Origin: Udaeobacter sp963725505
GTDB taxonomy: Bacteria; Verrucomicrobiota; Verrucomicrobiia; Chthoniobacterales; UBA10450
NCBI GenBank assembly: GCA_963725505.1
Contig: CAVRYN010000003.1
Location: 62,001-126,000 of the forward strand
Direction: 5' to 3'
Length of the DNA: 64,000 nucleotides
The notes beneath the pieces are model-generated. The model searched no databases. It saw only the letters and a program-made list of their open reading frames with translations, and was not told the origin of the DNA. The position numbers and the translations under genes are program-made. Positions within the stretch are counted from its first letter, which is position 1; each line of letters begins with the position of its first letter. Of the stretch, positions 53,284 through 61,725 are shown piece by piece.

Positions 53284-54417
53284 TCGGTCAGCGCCCTTTT
53301 GAAAATTCGATATGTCTTATAGCGATAGGCTCCGATCGCTTCGAGAAAACGATTGATCATGAAATTGTCTTCAAGCGTCATGCTCAGTTCGCCGGTGATT
53401 CCGCGTTTGACCATTGTTTCTTCTATCACACGCAGCACGAGCGTCTCGGCAATGCCGGAGCGGCGATATTTTTCAATTACGCCGAGAGCGACCAGGCGAC
53501 CCTTTCGGATGCGCTTCCTGCCAAACAGTAATTTGATCAGACCGATTGGAAACCCAAATCGTGTCAGCCGGCCGTTGAGACCCTGTAGGACCACATTGAT
53601 GTCCGGCAGACCCAGCGCGAATCCGACAGGTTCATCGCCGATCTCGGCAACCCAGGCGAATCCCGGCAGCAGCAGCGGCTTCAGTTCGTTGGTCATGAAC
53701 TCGATCTCCGCTTCTGTGAACGGCACAAAACCCCAGTTCTTTTCCCATGCCTGGTTGTAAATTTCACGGAGCCGTCTGCTTTCATCGCGAAGATTTGTGA
53801 GATTGGCTGGACGAAAAGTGACAGGGCAATGCCTCTGAACACGAGCCGCGAGCCGTCGCAATTGTGTCACCGCTTTTGACGGATCAGCAAACCACCACGC
53901 GTACCAATCCTTCGCTTTTGTAAAACCACAGACCTCGATCAGCTGCCGGTAGTACGGTGGATTGTGCGCGGTCAAGACGGTGGGCGAAAACTGGAATCCA
54001 TCGATCAATAGGGCACAGACGTAATTGGTTGAATAATCGATCGGGCCCATGATCTCAGTACGGCCTTTGTTGCGAAGCCAATTCGCTGCAGCGTCAAAGA
54101 GCGCGGCGGCTACATCGCGATCGTCGATGGACTCAAACAGACCGAAACAGCCGACGTTTGTTTGGTGCAGCGAATTGTAATTCGGATCATCGCTGGCCAT
54201 GATTCGGCCGAGCGATTTTGCCATTTTTCCGCGCCAGGAATAACGCGGCGTCGCCGTGCCTGTAAAACGGATGCCGCTTGCGGTCGAGGAACGTTTTCCG
54301 CTCTATGATTAAGGGCGGCACCCACGCGGGATCATTCGAATAAATTTGCCATTGAAATTTGATGAACGCGCTCCGCTCCCGGTGCGAGTTGACTTCTGAA
54401 ATTTCAATATCCGACAC
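53280..54417 (-). CDS. GNAT-superfamily N-acyltransferase, candidate bacterial ceramide synthase, one frameshift
   Basis: The N-terminal 65 or so residues (from about GTG 54417: IEISEVNSHRERSAFIKFQW, QIYSNDPAWVPPLIIERKTF, RHGDAALFLARKNGKIA) are one frame away from the rest (GRIMASDDPNYNSLHQTNVG, CFGLFESIDDRDVAAALFDA to KTYRIFKRALTE). Dropping one C near 54215 joins them as KNGKIA-GRIMASDD. The fold is that of long GNAT proteins of about 380 residues. A GNAT acyltransferase (bCerS) is known to acylate the sphingoid base in Caulobacter, and this gene lies next to an SPT-family gene. The role is inferred from context; similarity to bCerS must be tested. The stop overlaps the next gene. Confidence 0.65.
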
Positions 54418-54433
54418 GAACTTAGATGGCGAT

Positions 54434-55372
54434 TCAGGCCAAGTCTCTCCATTTCTGGGCAACTTCTTGCATCGACTCGGCCATGGTTTCCTCGCGGAAA
54501 ATCAGGTAAACGAACAGCAAATTAAGGGGGATGAGCTCGAACCAGAAAAAGTAAATCGGCTGGCCTATGAGCAGGAGCGCAAATAAAAGCAGCATTCGCG
54601 TGTTCGTCATAAGTAACCCCCACCACTTCAGCATCGGGCCAGCCAGGTTTCGATAACGCGCTCGTAACCAGGCCGGAATTTGGCCTTGAAACAGCTCGCT
54701 GACTGTCTCACGCAGCTTTTTCAGATGAGGCGCGAGCATTTCCTGTTGGCAAGTGAAATTCAAATACAGCGCGAGCAAAAGTTTGTTCCACGGTTCCTGA
54801 CGCCAGCTCCATTTTCGGTAGTCCAAGCGCACTTCGGAGGAGGAATCTATCCTGATCGGTCCTCCATTTCCGACAAAGTACAAATAGGTGCTGCGGTAAT
54901 AATCAGCCGCAGCTCCTTGCAAGGCGTGACTGATTCCAGCGGCAAGACCGAGAAGCCATATCGCCTGCGACGAACCTTCGAACACACAGCGGAGAGTCAG
55001 ATGCAGATAAATACTCACGAACACCAAATGGTCGGCGACGCTGTCGATAATGCGCCCTTTGCGGCTTTCTCTCTGAGTTAAACGCGCGAGCTGACCATCC
55101 GCGTTGTCGAGCGCATTAGCGCAAACATGCAGCAGCATGCCCACGATATTGATGCGCAAATCACGATAGTAATAAAGATGTCCCGCAACGACGCCGCAGA
55201 CACCGCCCAGCAATGTCACAGTCGCCGGCGTCATCTGGAGTCGCGCGAAAAACTCGGCCAGCCGAAACCCTATCGGCCTGTAAAAATACAGATCGAGAAC
55301 TCCCTCTGTCTCGCGCGCTTTGTAGGTGGCTGCGACGCGCGAATGCGAGGTCTCTGTCGGTTGAGCCGTCAA
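54434..55372 (-). CDS. CDP-alcohol phosphotransferase (IV)
   Basis: The 312-residue membrane protein has a cytoplasmic N-terminus (ATYKARETEGVLDLYFYRPI). The CDP-OH-P motif is slightly altered: NALDNADGQLARLTQRESRK then GRIIDSVADHLVFV, where DNADGQLAR replaces DGxDGxxAR; the Asp residues that bind metal are kept. Several helices follow, ending FWFELIPLNLLFVYLIFREE. The start appears to be TTG 55372. It lies 18 bp after the SPT-type gene and 16 bp before the proposed GNAT start. Its closeness to SPT makes it the best candidate for attaching a phospho-alcohol to a ceramide-like lipid. Confidence 0.82.
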   Translation of the reverse strand: MTAQPTETSHSRVAATYKARETEGVLDLYFYRPIGFRLAEFFARLQMTPATVTLLGGVCGVVAGHLYYYRDLRINIVGMLLHVCANALDNADGQLARLTQRESRKGRIIDSVADHLVFVSIYLHLTLRCVFEGSSQAIWLLGLAAGISHALQGAAADYYRSTYLYFVGNGGPIRIDSSSEVRLDYRKWSWRQEPWNKLLLALYLNFTCQQEMLAPHLKKLRETVSELFQGQIPAWLRARYRNLAGPMLKWWGLLMTNTRMLLLFALLLIGQPIYFFWFELIPLNLLFVYLIFREETMAESMQEVAQKWRDLA

Positions 55373-55390
55373 TTTGCTTGGCGCAAGAAC

Positions 55391-56647
55391 TCAGGCGCTC
55401 TGCTTTTGCAGCAACGCAGGAACGAGCGTGTCGGCAAGAATGTTCAGCGCTTCGTCTAAGTCGGCGCGGGTATGCTTGGCGGTCACGCAGGCACGGAAAC
55501 AGATTCGATCTTGCGGCACAGCCGGATAATCCACCGGAGCAACCCAAAGACCGCGCCGGCGAAGTTCATGCCCCAGCCGATACATGCGCTCTCGATCACC
55601 GATGACGATTGGCATCACATACGTTGTCGATGCACCGCTATCGAGTCCAAGGCTTCGAAGCTGCGCGTGAAAGTAATCGGCGTTTTCCCAAAGTTGCACA
55701 CGCAGTTCTGGCTGACTGGTGCCGAGCTCCAGCGCCTTCAGAATGGCCGCGATCACTACCGGCGGCAGCGCACAAGAGTACACATACGGATGCGCATAGA
55801 AACGCAGATATTGCAGCGTCTCCTTCGAGCCCGCAACAAAGCCTCCCAGCGCGCCGAACGCCTTGGAGAACGTTCCATAAAGGAGCGGGACGCGATCTTC
55901 TACGCCAAACTTCTCAGCCGCTCCACGGCCATGCTCGCCGCATGCCAGCATGGAGTGCGCTTCGTCAATGAAAACACTGGCGCCATGAGACTCCGCGACG
56001 GCAAGCAATTCTTTCAGGTTCCCGAAGTCGCCGTCCATGGAATAAATGCCTTCGACAATCACGAGTTGCCGCCGCCCTTTTTGGCGGGTCAATGCCACAT
56101 CAAGCGACGCTGGATCATTGTGTTCAAACTTCTCCGTGTGGCATCGGGACAGCACGGCGCCATCGCGAAGACTAAGGTGCGAGCGATTGTCCAGAAGGGC
56201 CACGTCGCTTTTGCGAAGCAGCCCTGAGATCGTGCCCAGCGCACCGCCAAATCCGCTGTTGAAAAGCATCGCGTCTTCGCGCTTGAGAAATTTCGCGACG
56301 CGCCTCTCGAGCTCGCGATGGAGATCGGTCATTCCTGAGAGCATCGGCGACCCGCACGCCCCCATTCCGTGCGTCCTGAGCGCCTCATGCGCAGCGGCCA
56401 GCACTTCTGGGTGATTGGCAAGGCCAAGATAATTGTAGGAGCAGAGATTAATTACCGGCCGCGGTTTTCCGCCGTAGTTAATAACTGTGCGCGCATCTGC
56501 GCTGGCAAGAAGCTCAGGTTCATACAATTCAACCGCCCACGCGCCGACGCGCATCCAGTTTGTAAAGCTCGCTGGAGCTTGTAGCGGGTCGCTGCTTTCG
56601 CCCGCCAGAAAATTGCTCAGACTAAGTTTTGCCGGGTCCTGATTCAT
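55391..56647 (-). CDS. alpha-oxoamine synthase, serine palmitoyltransferase-type
   Basis: The 418-residue PLP enzyme of the SPT/KBL/BioF family condenses an amino acid with an acyl-CoA or acyl-ACP. Motifs: INLCSYNYLGLANHPEVLAA, THGMGACGSPMLSGMTDLHR, LFNSGFGGALGTISGLL, VEGIYSMDGDFGNLKELLAV, VFIDEAHSMLACGEHGRG (Asp228, His231) and the PLP lysine at about 262 in LLYGTFSKAFGALGGFV. Sequence alone does not separate SPT from BioF. The flanking sphingolipid-type hydroxylase, delta-4-desaturase-like enzyme and GNAT, with no biotin genes, favour sphingoid-base synthesis from serine. ATG 56647 is preferred; the frame is open to 56704. Confidence 0.83.
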   Translation of the reverse strand: MNQDPAKLSLSNFLAGESSDPLQAPASFTNWMRVGAWAVELYEPELLASADARTVINYGGKPRPVINLCSYNYLGLANHPEVLAAAHEALRTHGMGACGSPMLSGMTDLHRELERRVAKFLKREDAMLFNSGFGGALGTISGLLRKSDVALLDNRSHLSLRDGAVLSRCHTEKFEHNDPASLDVALTRQKGRRQLVIVEGIYSMDGDFGNLKELLAVAESHGASVFIDEAHSMLACGEHGRGAAEKFGVEDRVPLLYGTFSKAFGALGGFVAGSKETLQYLRFYAHPYVYSCALPPVVIAAILKALELGTSQPELRVQLWENADYFHAQLRSLGLDSGASTTYVMPIVIGDRERMYRLGHELRRRGLWVAPVDYPAVPQDRICFRACVTAKHTRADLDEALNILADTLVPALLQKQSA

Positions 56648-56883
56648 CAAAGCGTACACTGCCTTTCGCTCGCTTCCATCCCAACGGACGGTGCGTCCCA
56701 GCAAAATTGAGAGTTCTTGTGCTTCACAAATTCCTTACGAAGTTCGCCGATGCCATCCGCATACGACGGAGTTCCGTGTCGGGGCAGCCAATCTAGCGGG
56801 TTTCGGATTTCAGGACAAGATTTTTAGTACGTTCAGAACAGCCCGATTTTTAGCAGTGCGTGATGCCGAGCGCTTAACGCGAT

Positions 56884-57498
56884 TTACCTTCGCCTCGTTC
56901 GGAAGACGTAATCCCAAAGCGGCGAGCTGATGCCGTATCCCACGTGGTCGTCTTTGTAATGGTGGCGAAGATGATACTGCTTCAGCCAGAGCCACATGCC
57001 ACGTTTCATGGCGAAATGGTGCGTCGCGTAGTGCAGCATGTCGTAACAAACGTAGCCGAAAACCAGCCCGGCAAAAACGCTCGGCGCCACGTGTCCAAAA
57101 ACCAAAAGGAAAACGCCGTAAAAGAGAAACGCGAGTGGAACGCTGATGCTCGGCGGCATGACGAGCCGCCGCGCATCGTTCGGATAATCGTGATGCACGC
57201 CGTGAATGATGTAGTGCAATCGTTTTCCAAGGTGCGTCTTCGGTTGGTAATGAAAGATGTACCGATGAATGGCGTATTCGAGCAGCGTCCACAGCAAAAC
57301 GCCCAGAAAGAACAGCGCCGCTGCAGTGGCAATCGGCAAGTGGCGTTGCCAGACTGACAGATAAAGCATGTAAGCGATAACGGGCAGGTAAAGCACCAAC
57401 GGCGTCACTGGGTGTACCCGAGAGAAGAACTCCATGAAATCGCTCTCGAACATTCGAACCGTCTCGTTCTTGTTCGAGACGTAAAGTCGTTCCGCCAT
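56884..57498 (-). CDS. FA2H/Scs7-like fatty acid (ceramide) 2-hydroxylase
   Basis: The 204-residue, four-helix membrane di-iron enzyme has the histidine set of the fatty-acid hydroxylase family in the FA2H arrangement. It reads WTLLEYAIHRYIFHY (His78, His83), LHYIIHGVHHDYPNDARRLV then MPP (99-103), GYVCYDMLHYATHHFAM (156-161) and LKQYHLRHHYKD (176-180). The strings HGVHHDYPxDxxRLVMPP and FESDFMEFFSRVHP match eukaryotic FA2H/Scs7, which hydroxylates the alpha carbon of the ceramide N-acyl chain. The cytochrome b5 domain of the eukaryotic enzyme is absent. It starts 2 bp after the desaturase stop. Function by homology and context. Confidence 0.85.
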   Translation of the reverse strand: MAERLYVSNKNETVRMFESDFMEFFSRVHPVTPLVLYLPVIAYMLYLSVWQRHLPIATAAALFFLGVLLWTLLEYAIHRYIFHYQPKTHLGKRLHYIIHGVHHDYPNDARRLVMPPSISVPLAFLFYGVFLLVFGHVAPSVFAGLVFGYVCYDMLHYATHHFAMKRGMWLWLKQYHLRHHYKDDHVGYGISSPLWDYVFRTRRR

Positions 57499-57500
57499 AA

Positions 57501-58535
57501 CTAAAAACTAATGGGCCGGCCACTGAGATCAAGATTCTCAGTCCCGCTGTTTGTGGTTTCCGAAGTCGCTTGAGTCCCGCAGTCGCGGGATTCCTTCATT
57601 CGTTCAACTCTCGAATAGAGGCTGTAGCGCTTGTCAAAAATGAACTGGAAAAGTAATCGACTCCATGACGAGTGATATTTCAGATTGCCGTAAAACTCCG
57701 GCGCCATTGCGCGCAGCTTCGGCAGATTGTTCCACGGCACCGACGGCAGATCGTGGTGCTCATTGTGATAGCCCATGTTCAATGCGACCCGATTGATCGG
57801 CCCGTAGTAGCTGAACGTCTCCTGGTCAAAATCGTAGGTATAATGCTCCTGGATCCATCGTGCGCCGACTGGATGCAGCCCAATGGAAAACATAAACGCG
57901 AATACGAGATAAAGAAATCCAGCCCAGCCGCAGAAATAAACGATCGCTACGTCGTACCCGACCGCACATGCGAGATTAATCGAGAACCAGCGGTCCCACA
58001 TCTTGATTGCCTTCAGGCGAGGCGGCCGTGTCACCTGAAAAAATGGAAACAGCATCAGCCAGATAGCCTTTCGATACCATGCGTTGCCCACTAAACGGGC
58101 CTCCCAATGGTTTGCCAGGTCCGCGTCCCATTCGTAGTCCCCCTGATGCGAATGATGTTTCAGATGATAAACGCGAAAACCCATCGCGCCCGGCGTCAGG
58201 TTGGGAAGATCGGCAATGATTGCCACCATTTTGTTCCAGCTTGGGCTGCGGAAAATCAGGTTATGCGTCGCGTCATGGATGATGACGTAATTGGTATGAT
58301 TGGCGAATGCGCCGAGGCAAAAAGCCAGGAGCAGACTGAGCCACCAATAGCTGAATCCAAGCGCGCCCATTCCACAGGCAATCGCTGTTTGCAGGATAAC
58401 AATCGAAACAGCAATCACCGCAGTCCACGGATTGCGCACCATCAACTGGCGAACTTCCGGATGCGCCTTAATGACCGCCCGCGCCCGCCCCGGATGCGGC
58501 TGATCAGATTCCGATTGGTAAAACGCGGCCTCCAT
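57501..58535 (-). CDS. sphingolipid delta-4-desaturase-like (DEGS-type) membrane desaturase
   Basis: The 344-residue membrane desaturase has three His boxes: HDATH (87-91), HLKHH (124-128) and HNEHH (257-261). Beyond the boxes it carries features seen in eukaryotic dihydroceramide desaturases (DES1/DEGS). The N-terminal SDQPHPGRARAVIKAHPEVR QLM-type segment parallels TDQPHxxRRxEILxxYPEIK. The C-terminal SIGLHPVGARWIQEHY, ETFSYYGPINRVALNMGYHN and EHHDLPSVPWNNLPKLR parallel GLHPxxGHFIAEHY, ETYSYYGPLN and NEHHDFPNIPG. This suggests desaturation of a sphingoid base. ATG 58535 is chosen over an upstream start at 58571. It is first in a six-gene minus-strand run. Confidence 0.85.
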   Translation of the reverse strand: MEAAFYQSESDQPHPGRARAVIKAHPEVRQLMVRNPWTAVIAVSIVILQTAIACGMGALGFSYWWLSLLLAFCLGAFANHTNYVIIHDATHNLIFRSPSWNKMVAIIADLPNLTPGAMGFRVYHLKHHSHQGDYEWDADLANHWEARLVGNAWYRKAIWLMLFPFFQVTRPPRLKAIKMWDRWFSINLACAVGYDVAIVYFCGWAGFLYLVFAFMFSIGLHPVGARWIQEHYTYDFDQETFSYYGPINRVALNMGYHNEHHDLPSVPWNNLPKLRAMAPEFYGNLKYHSSWSRLLFQFIFDKRYSLYSRVERMKESRDCGTQATSETTNSGTENLDLSGRPISF

Positions 58536-58677
58536 CACCCTCCATATTATGCACCGTAGCCTTGTCCTCAAACGAGCTTTTTATGCGGCAAGGACTGCCA
58601 CCTTAACAGAATTCGAATCCGCTTTGAGAAGTTCACGATGTTGCGCAATTGTAATCTTAGAGATTGGAGGAAAATTC

Positions 58678-59964
58678 ATGGAAAACGAAGTCCTCGGCGT
58701 AGTCGATAAACGCACCAAGGCCACCTACGACCTTCCCCTTTCCAAGGGTGCCGTTCGGGCAATGGATTTACGTCAGATCAAGACGGGCCCCGAAGATTTC
58801 GGGGTCATGAGCTACGATCCCGCGTTCTTAAACACTGCGTCGTGCCAGAGCGCGATCACATTCATTGATGGCGATAAGGGTATCCTGCGTTATCGCGGTT
58901 ATCCCATCGAGCAACTCGCCGAGAAGTGCACCTATCTCGAAGTCGCCTATCTGGTCCTGTTCGGCGAACTGCCCACTGGGCCGGAACTAAAGGACTGGAC
59001 CGACAAGATCACCTACCACACCATGCTCCACGAAAGCAGCAAGAAGTTCCTGGAGGGTTTCCGTCACGACGCCCACCCGATGGGGATGTTCATCAGCACT
59101 GTGGCGGCACTCTCCACGGTTTATCCGGACGCCAGGAATGTGCTCGATCCCGAGGTGCGCAAGCTGCAAATCTATCGCCTCATTGGCAAGGTTCCGACCA
59201 TCGCGGCTTACTGTTACCGCCACAGCCTCGGCTACCCCTACGTTTATCCTGATAACGATCTGAGTTACACCGAGAATTTCATGAACATGCTCTGGAAGAT
59301 GGCGGAGCCGAATTACCAGGCGAATTCGGCTTTGGCTCGGGCGCTCGACATTTTGTTTATCCTGCACGCTGACCACGAGCAGAACTGCAGTACGAACGTC
59401 ATGCGGTCCGCGGGCAGCTCACAGGCGGACCCGTTCGTGGCCACCGCTGCTGCTGCTGCTGCGCTTTCCGGTCCATTGCATGGGGGCGCAAACGAAGAAG
59501 TGTTGAAGATGCTCGACGAGATCGGGTCCAAAGAGCGCATCCCCGCGTACATTGAGCAGATTAAGGCAGGTCACGGCAAACTGATGGGATTCGGCCACCG
59601 GATCTACAAGAACTACGATCCTCGCGCGCGGATTATTAAGTGGGCCGCCGACCAGGTCTTCCAAGTTACCGGCAGAAATCCGAAGCTCGATATTGCCCTG
59701 GAACTGGAGCGGATCGCGCTGGAAGACGAATACTTCATCAAGCGGAAGCTTTACCCCAACGTGGACTTCTACTCGGGGATTATCTATCAGGCAATGGGTT
59801 TCGACCCCGCCATGTTCACGGTGTTGTTTGCCATTCCACGCACCGTCGGTTGGCTGGCCCAGTGGCAGGAGATGATAACCGATCCGGAGCAGAAGATTGC
59901 TCGTCCGCGACAAATCTACATCGGCCGCGACATCCGCGATTTCATCCCCATCGAGGAGCGGTGA
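58678..59964 (+). CDS. gltA: citrate synthase
   Basis: The 428-residue product condenses oxaloacetate and acetyl-CoA in the TCA cycle. It has type II (hexameric, Gram-negative) features: FIDGDKGILRYRGYPIEQLA, ILHADHEQNCSTNVMRSAGS (catalytic His), GPLHGGANEEVLKML (His) and MGFGHRIYKNYDPRARI (His/Asp). FYSGIIYQAMGFDPAMFTVL and ARPRQIYIGRDIRDFIPIEE close it. GGAGG lies 8-12 bases before ATG 58678. The malic enzyme gene follows after 23 bp in the same direction. Confidence 0.97.
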   Translation: MENEVLGVVDKRTKATYDLPLSKGAVRAMDLRQIKTGPEDFGVMSYDPAFLNTASCQSAITFIDGDKGILRYRGYPIEQLAEKCTYLEVAYLVLFGELPTGPELKDWTDKITYHTMLHESSKKFLEGFRHDAHPMGMFISTVAALSTVYPDARNVLDPEVRKLQIYRLIGKVPTIAAYCYRHSLGYPYVYPDNDLSYTENFMNMLWKMAEPNYQANSALARALDILFILHADHEQNCSTNVMRSAGSSQADPFVATAAAAAALSGPLHGGANEEVLKMLDEIGSKERIPAYIEQIKAGHGKLMGFGHRIYKNYDPRARIIKWAADQVFQVTGRNPKLDIALELERIALEDEYFIKRKLYPNVDFYSGIIYQAMGFDPAMFTVLFAIPRTVGWLAQWQEMITDPEQKIARPRQIYIGRDIRDFIPIEER

Positions 59965-59987
59965 GGAGGCTTCCTAGGCAGCAAGAT

Positions 59988-61718
59988 ATGCCGGAGCCTA
60001 TCGTACAACGAGTCGCCGAAACCGTCCCACCGAGGGTTCCTAGCGGGATGGATCTGCTCGATACGCCACTGCTGAACAAAGGCACAGCTTTCACCGAGGA
60101 AGAGCGCACATTATTTGGCTTGCACGGGCTTCTTCCGCCCCACCTAGAGACACTGGAAGAGCAAGTCGTGCGTGCTTACGAGGCTTACCAGAGAAAGGAC
60201 GACGACCTCGAGCGGCACATTTATCTGCGGGCTCTGCAGGACACCAACGAGGTACTCTTTTACAGGCTTCTTCTCGACCACATCGACGAAATGACGCCAA
60301 TTGTTTACACGCCAACAGTAGCGCTGGCGTGTCAGCAATTCAGTCACATCTATCGCCGGCCGCGCGGCCTCTTTGTTTCTTACCCGGACCGCGACTCCAT
60401 CACCACGCTGTTGCGGAATCGCCCGAATCCGAACGTCGATGTGATTGTCGTAACCGACGGTGAACGCATTCTGGGGATAGGTGATCAGGGAGCAGGCGGA
60501 CTGGGCATCCCAATCGGTAAGCTTTCCCTTTACACGCTCATAGGTGGCATTCGTCCGGAACGAACGCTGCCGATCATACTGGACGTAGGAACCAACAATC
60601 AGGAACGGCTCAGCGATCCTGAGTACCTCGGCTGGCGTCACGAGCGAATCACTGGCCCGGACTACTACAACTTCATCGATCAGTTCGTGCAGGCGGTGAA
60701 ACAGGATTTTCCTGAAACATGCCTGCAGTGGGAAGATTTCGCGAATCGGCATGCCCGGCCTATCCTCGAGCGATATCGCGACGAATTGCTGACCTTTAAT
60801 GACGATATCCAGGGAACGGCCGCTGTTGCGCTCGGCGCGATTTTGGGCGCGATTAAGGTAACTGGAAAGACTTTGAGGGACCAACAGATCGTCATGTTCG
60901 GTGCAGGTTCAGCGGCCGTCGGTGTTGCCGACGGCTTGCGCGCGGCAATGAAAGAAGGAGGATTATCCGAGCAGGAAGCGTGCAGCCGCTTCTGGCTTCT
61001 TAACAGCAAAGGCCTCCTGCATTCAGGCCGAAAAGACCTTTCTCCGGAGCAGAGCGTTTATGCTCAACCGGAGAGCCGCGTTCCCGGCTGGCCTCGAACC
61101 TCCAATGGGCACCTCGGCCTTACCGACGTAATTGGAAAGATCGATGCAACAATTCTTATCGGTCTCTCAACAGTTGGCGGCGCCTTTTCGGAAACAATTG
61201 TTCGTGAAATGGCCCGCAAGATCGAGAGGCCTGTCATCTTTCCGCTCTCGAATCCAACTGCAAACTCGGAAGCAACCGCGGAAGATTTGATTCGTTGGAC
61301 CGACGGACGCGCGGTGGTGGCGACAGGTTCTCCATTTGCGCCTGTTAATTATGGCGGGCGCAAAATTCCGATCGCACAATGCAACAACGTTTACATTTTT
61401 CCCGCGATGGGACTTGGCATCGTCGCCTCCGGTGCGCGCCGTGTCACAGATTCGATGATGCTTGCAGCAGCTCGAGCGCTCGCGGCAAATTCGCCTGCGT
61501 TAAAAGATTCCTCTGCGTCTTTGCTACCTCCATTAACCGACTTGCGAAGAGTCGCAGCAGAAATCGCACTCGCGGTTGGGACCCAGGCACAGAAGGACGG
61601 TGTGGCTGCGAAGCTAGGCGAGGATGAACTTCGTCAGCGAATAACAGCGGCTCAGTGGACGCCCACCTACCCGTCCTATTGTGACGGGCGGCTTCGCCGC
61701 GCGGAAAAATTGAGGTAG
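59988..61718 (+). CDS. NAD(P)-dependent malic enzyme (SfcA/MaeA type)
   Basis: The 576-residue product oxidatively decarboxylates malate to pyruvate. Visible motifs: LLNKGTAFTEEERTLFGLHG, LLDHIDEMTPIVYTPTVALA (substrate Tyr), IVVTDGERILGIGDQGAGGL, LDVGTNNQERLSDPEYLGWR, FNDDIQGTAAVALGAILGAI (metal Asp pair), IVMFGAGSAAVGVADGL (NAD loop), IFPLSNPTANSEATAEDLI and NNVYIFPAMGLG. The 3' end, 61565-61684, is repeated exactly at 63318-63437. The C-terminal residues after PSYC (DGRLRRAEKLR) differ from those the second copy would give (EEG then stop). ATG 59988 lacks a well-placed ribosome-binding site. Confidence 0.94.
   Translation: MPEPIVQRVAETVPPRVPSGMDLLDTPLLNKGTAFTEEERTLFGLHGLLPPHLETLEEQVVRAYEAYQRKDDDLERHIYLRALQDTNEVLFYRLLLDHIDEMTPIVYTPTVALACQQFSHIYRRPRGLFVSYPDRDSITTLLRNRPNPNVDVIVVTDGERILGIGDQGAGGLGIPIGKLSLYTLIGGIRPERTLPIILDVGTNNQERLSDPEYLGWRHERITGPDYYNFIDQFVQAVKQDFPETCLQWEDFANRHARPILERYRDELLTFNDDIQGTAAVALGAILGAIKVTGKTLRDQQIVMFGAGSAAVGVADGLRAAMKEGGLSEQEACSRFWLLNSKGLLHSGRKDLSPEQSVYAQPESRVPGWPRTSNGHLGLTDVIGKIDATILIGLSTVGGAFSETIVREMARKIERPVIFPLSNPTANSEATAEDLIRWTDGRAVVATGSPFAPVNYGGRKIPIAQCNNVYIFPAMGLGIVASGARRVTDSMMLAAARALAANSPALKDSSASLLPPLTDLRRVAAEIALAVGTQAQKDGVAAKLGEDELRQRITAAQWTPTYPSYCDGRLRRAEKLR
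61565..61684. repeat. 120-bp direct repeat, copy 1 (malic enzyme 3' end)
   Basis: Base-for-base identical to 63318-63437 (for example GACCCAGGCACAGAAGGACG and CAGTGGACGCCCACCTACCC). The offset is 1753 bp and the intervening segment carries one glycosyltransferase gene. Confidence 0.9.
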
Positions 61719-61725
61719 CAGACTT

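Noticed and set aside
55391..56647. Calling the alpha-oxoamine synthase BioF (biotin synthesis)
   Set aside because: No other biotin gene is nearby, and the immediate neighbours are ceramide-type hydroxylase, desaturase and lipid phosphotransferases. SPT-type is preferred, though sequence alone is not decisive.
56810..57532. Longer minus-strand frame overlapping the FA2H-like gene in another register
   Set aside because: The 204-residue frame at 56884-57498 carries all conserved His motifs; the longer one is out-of-frame shadow sequence.
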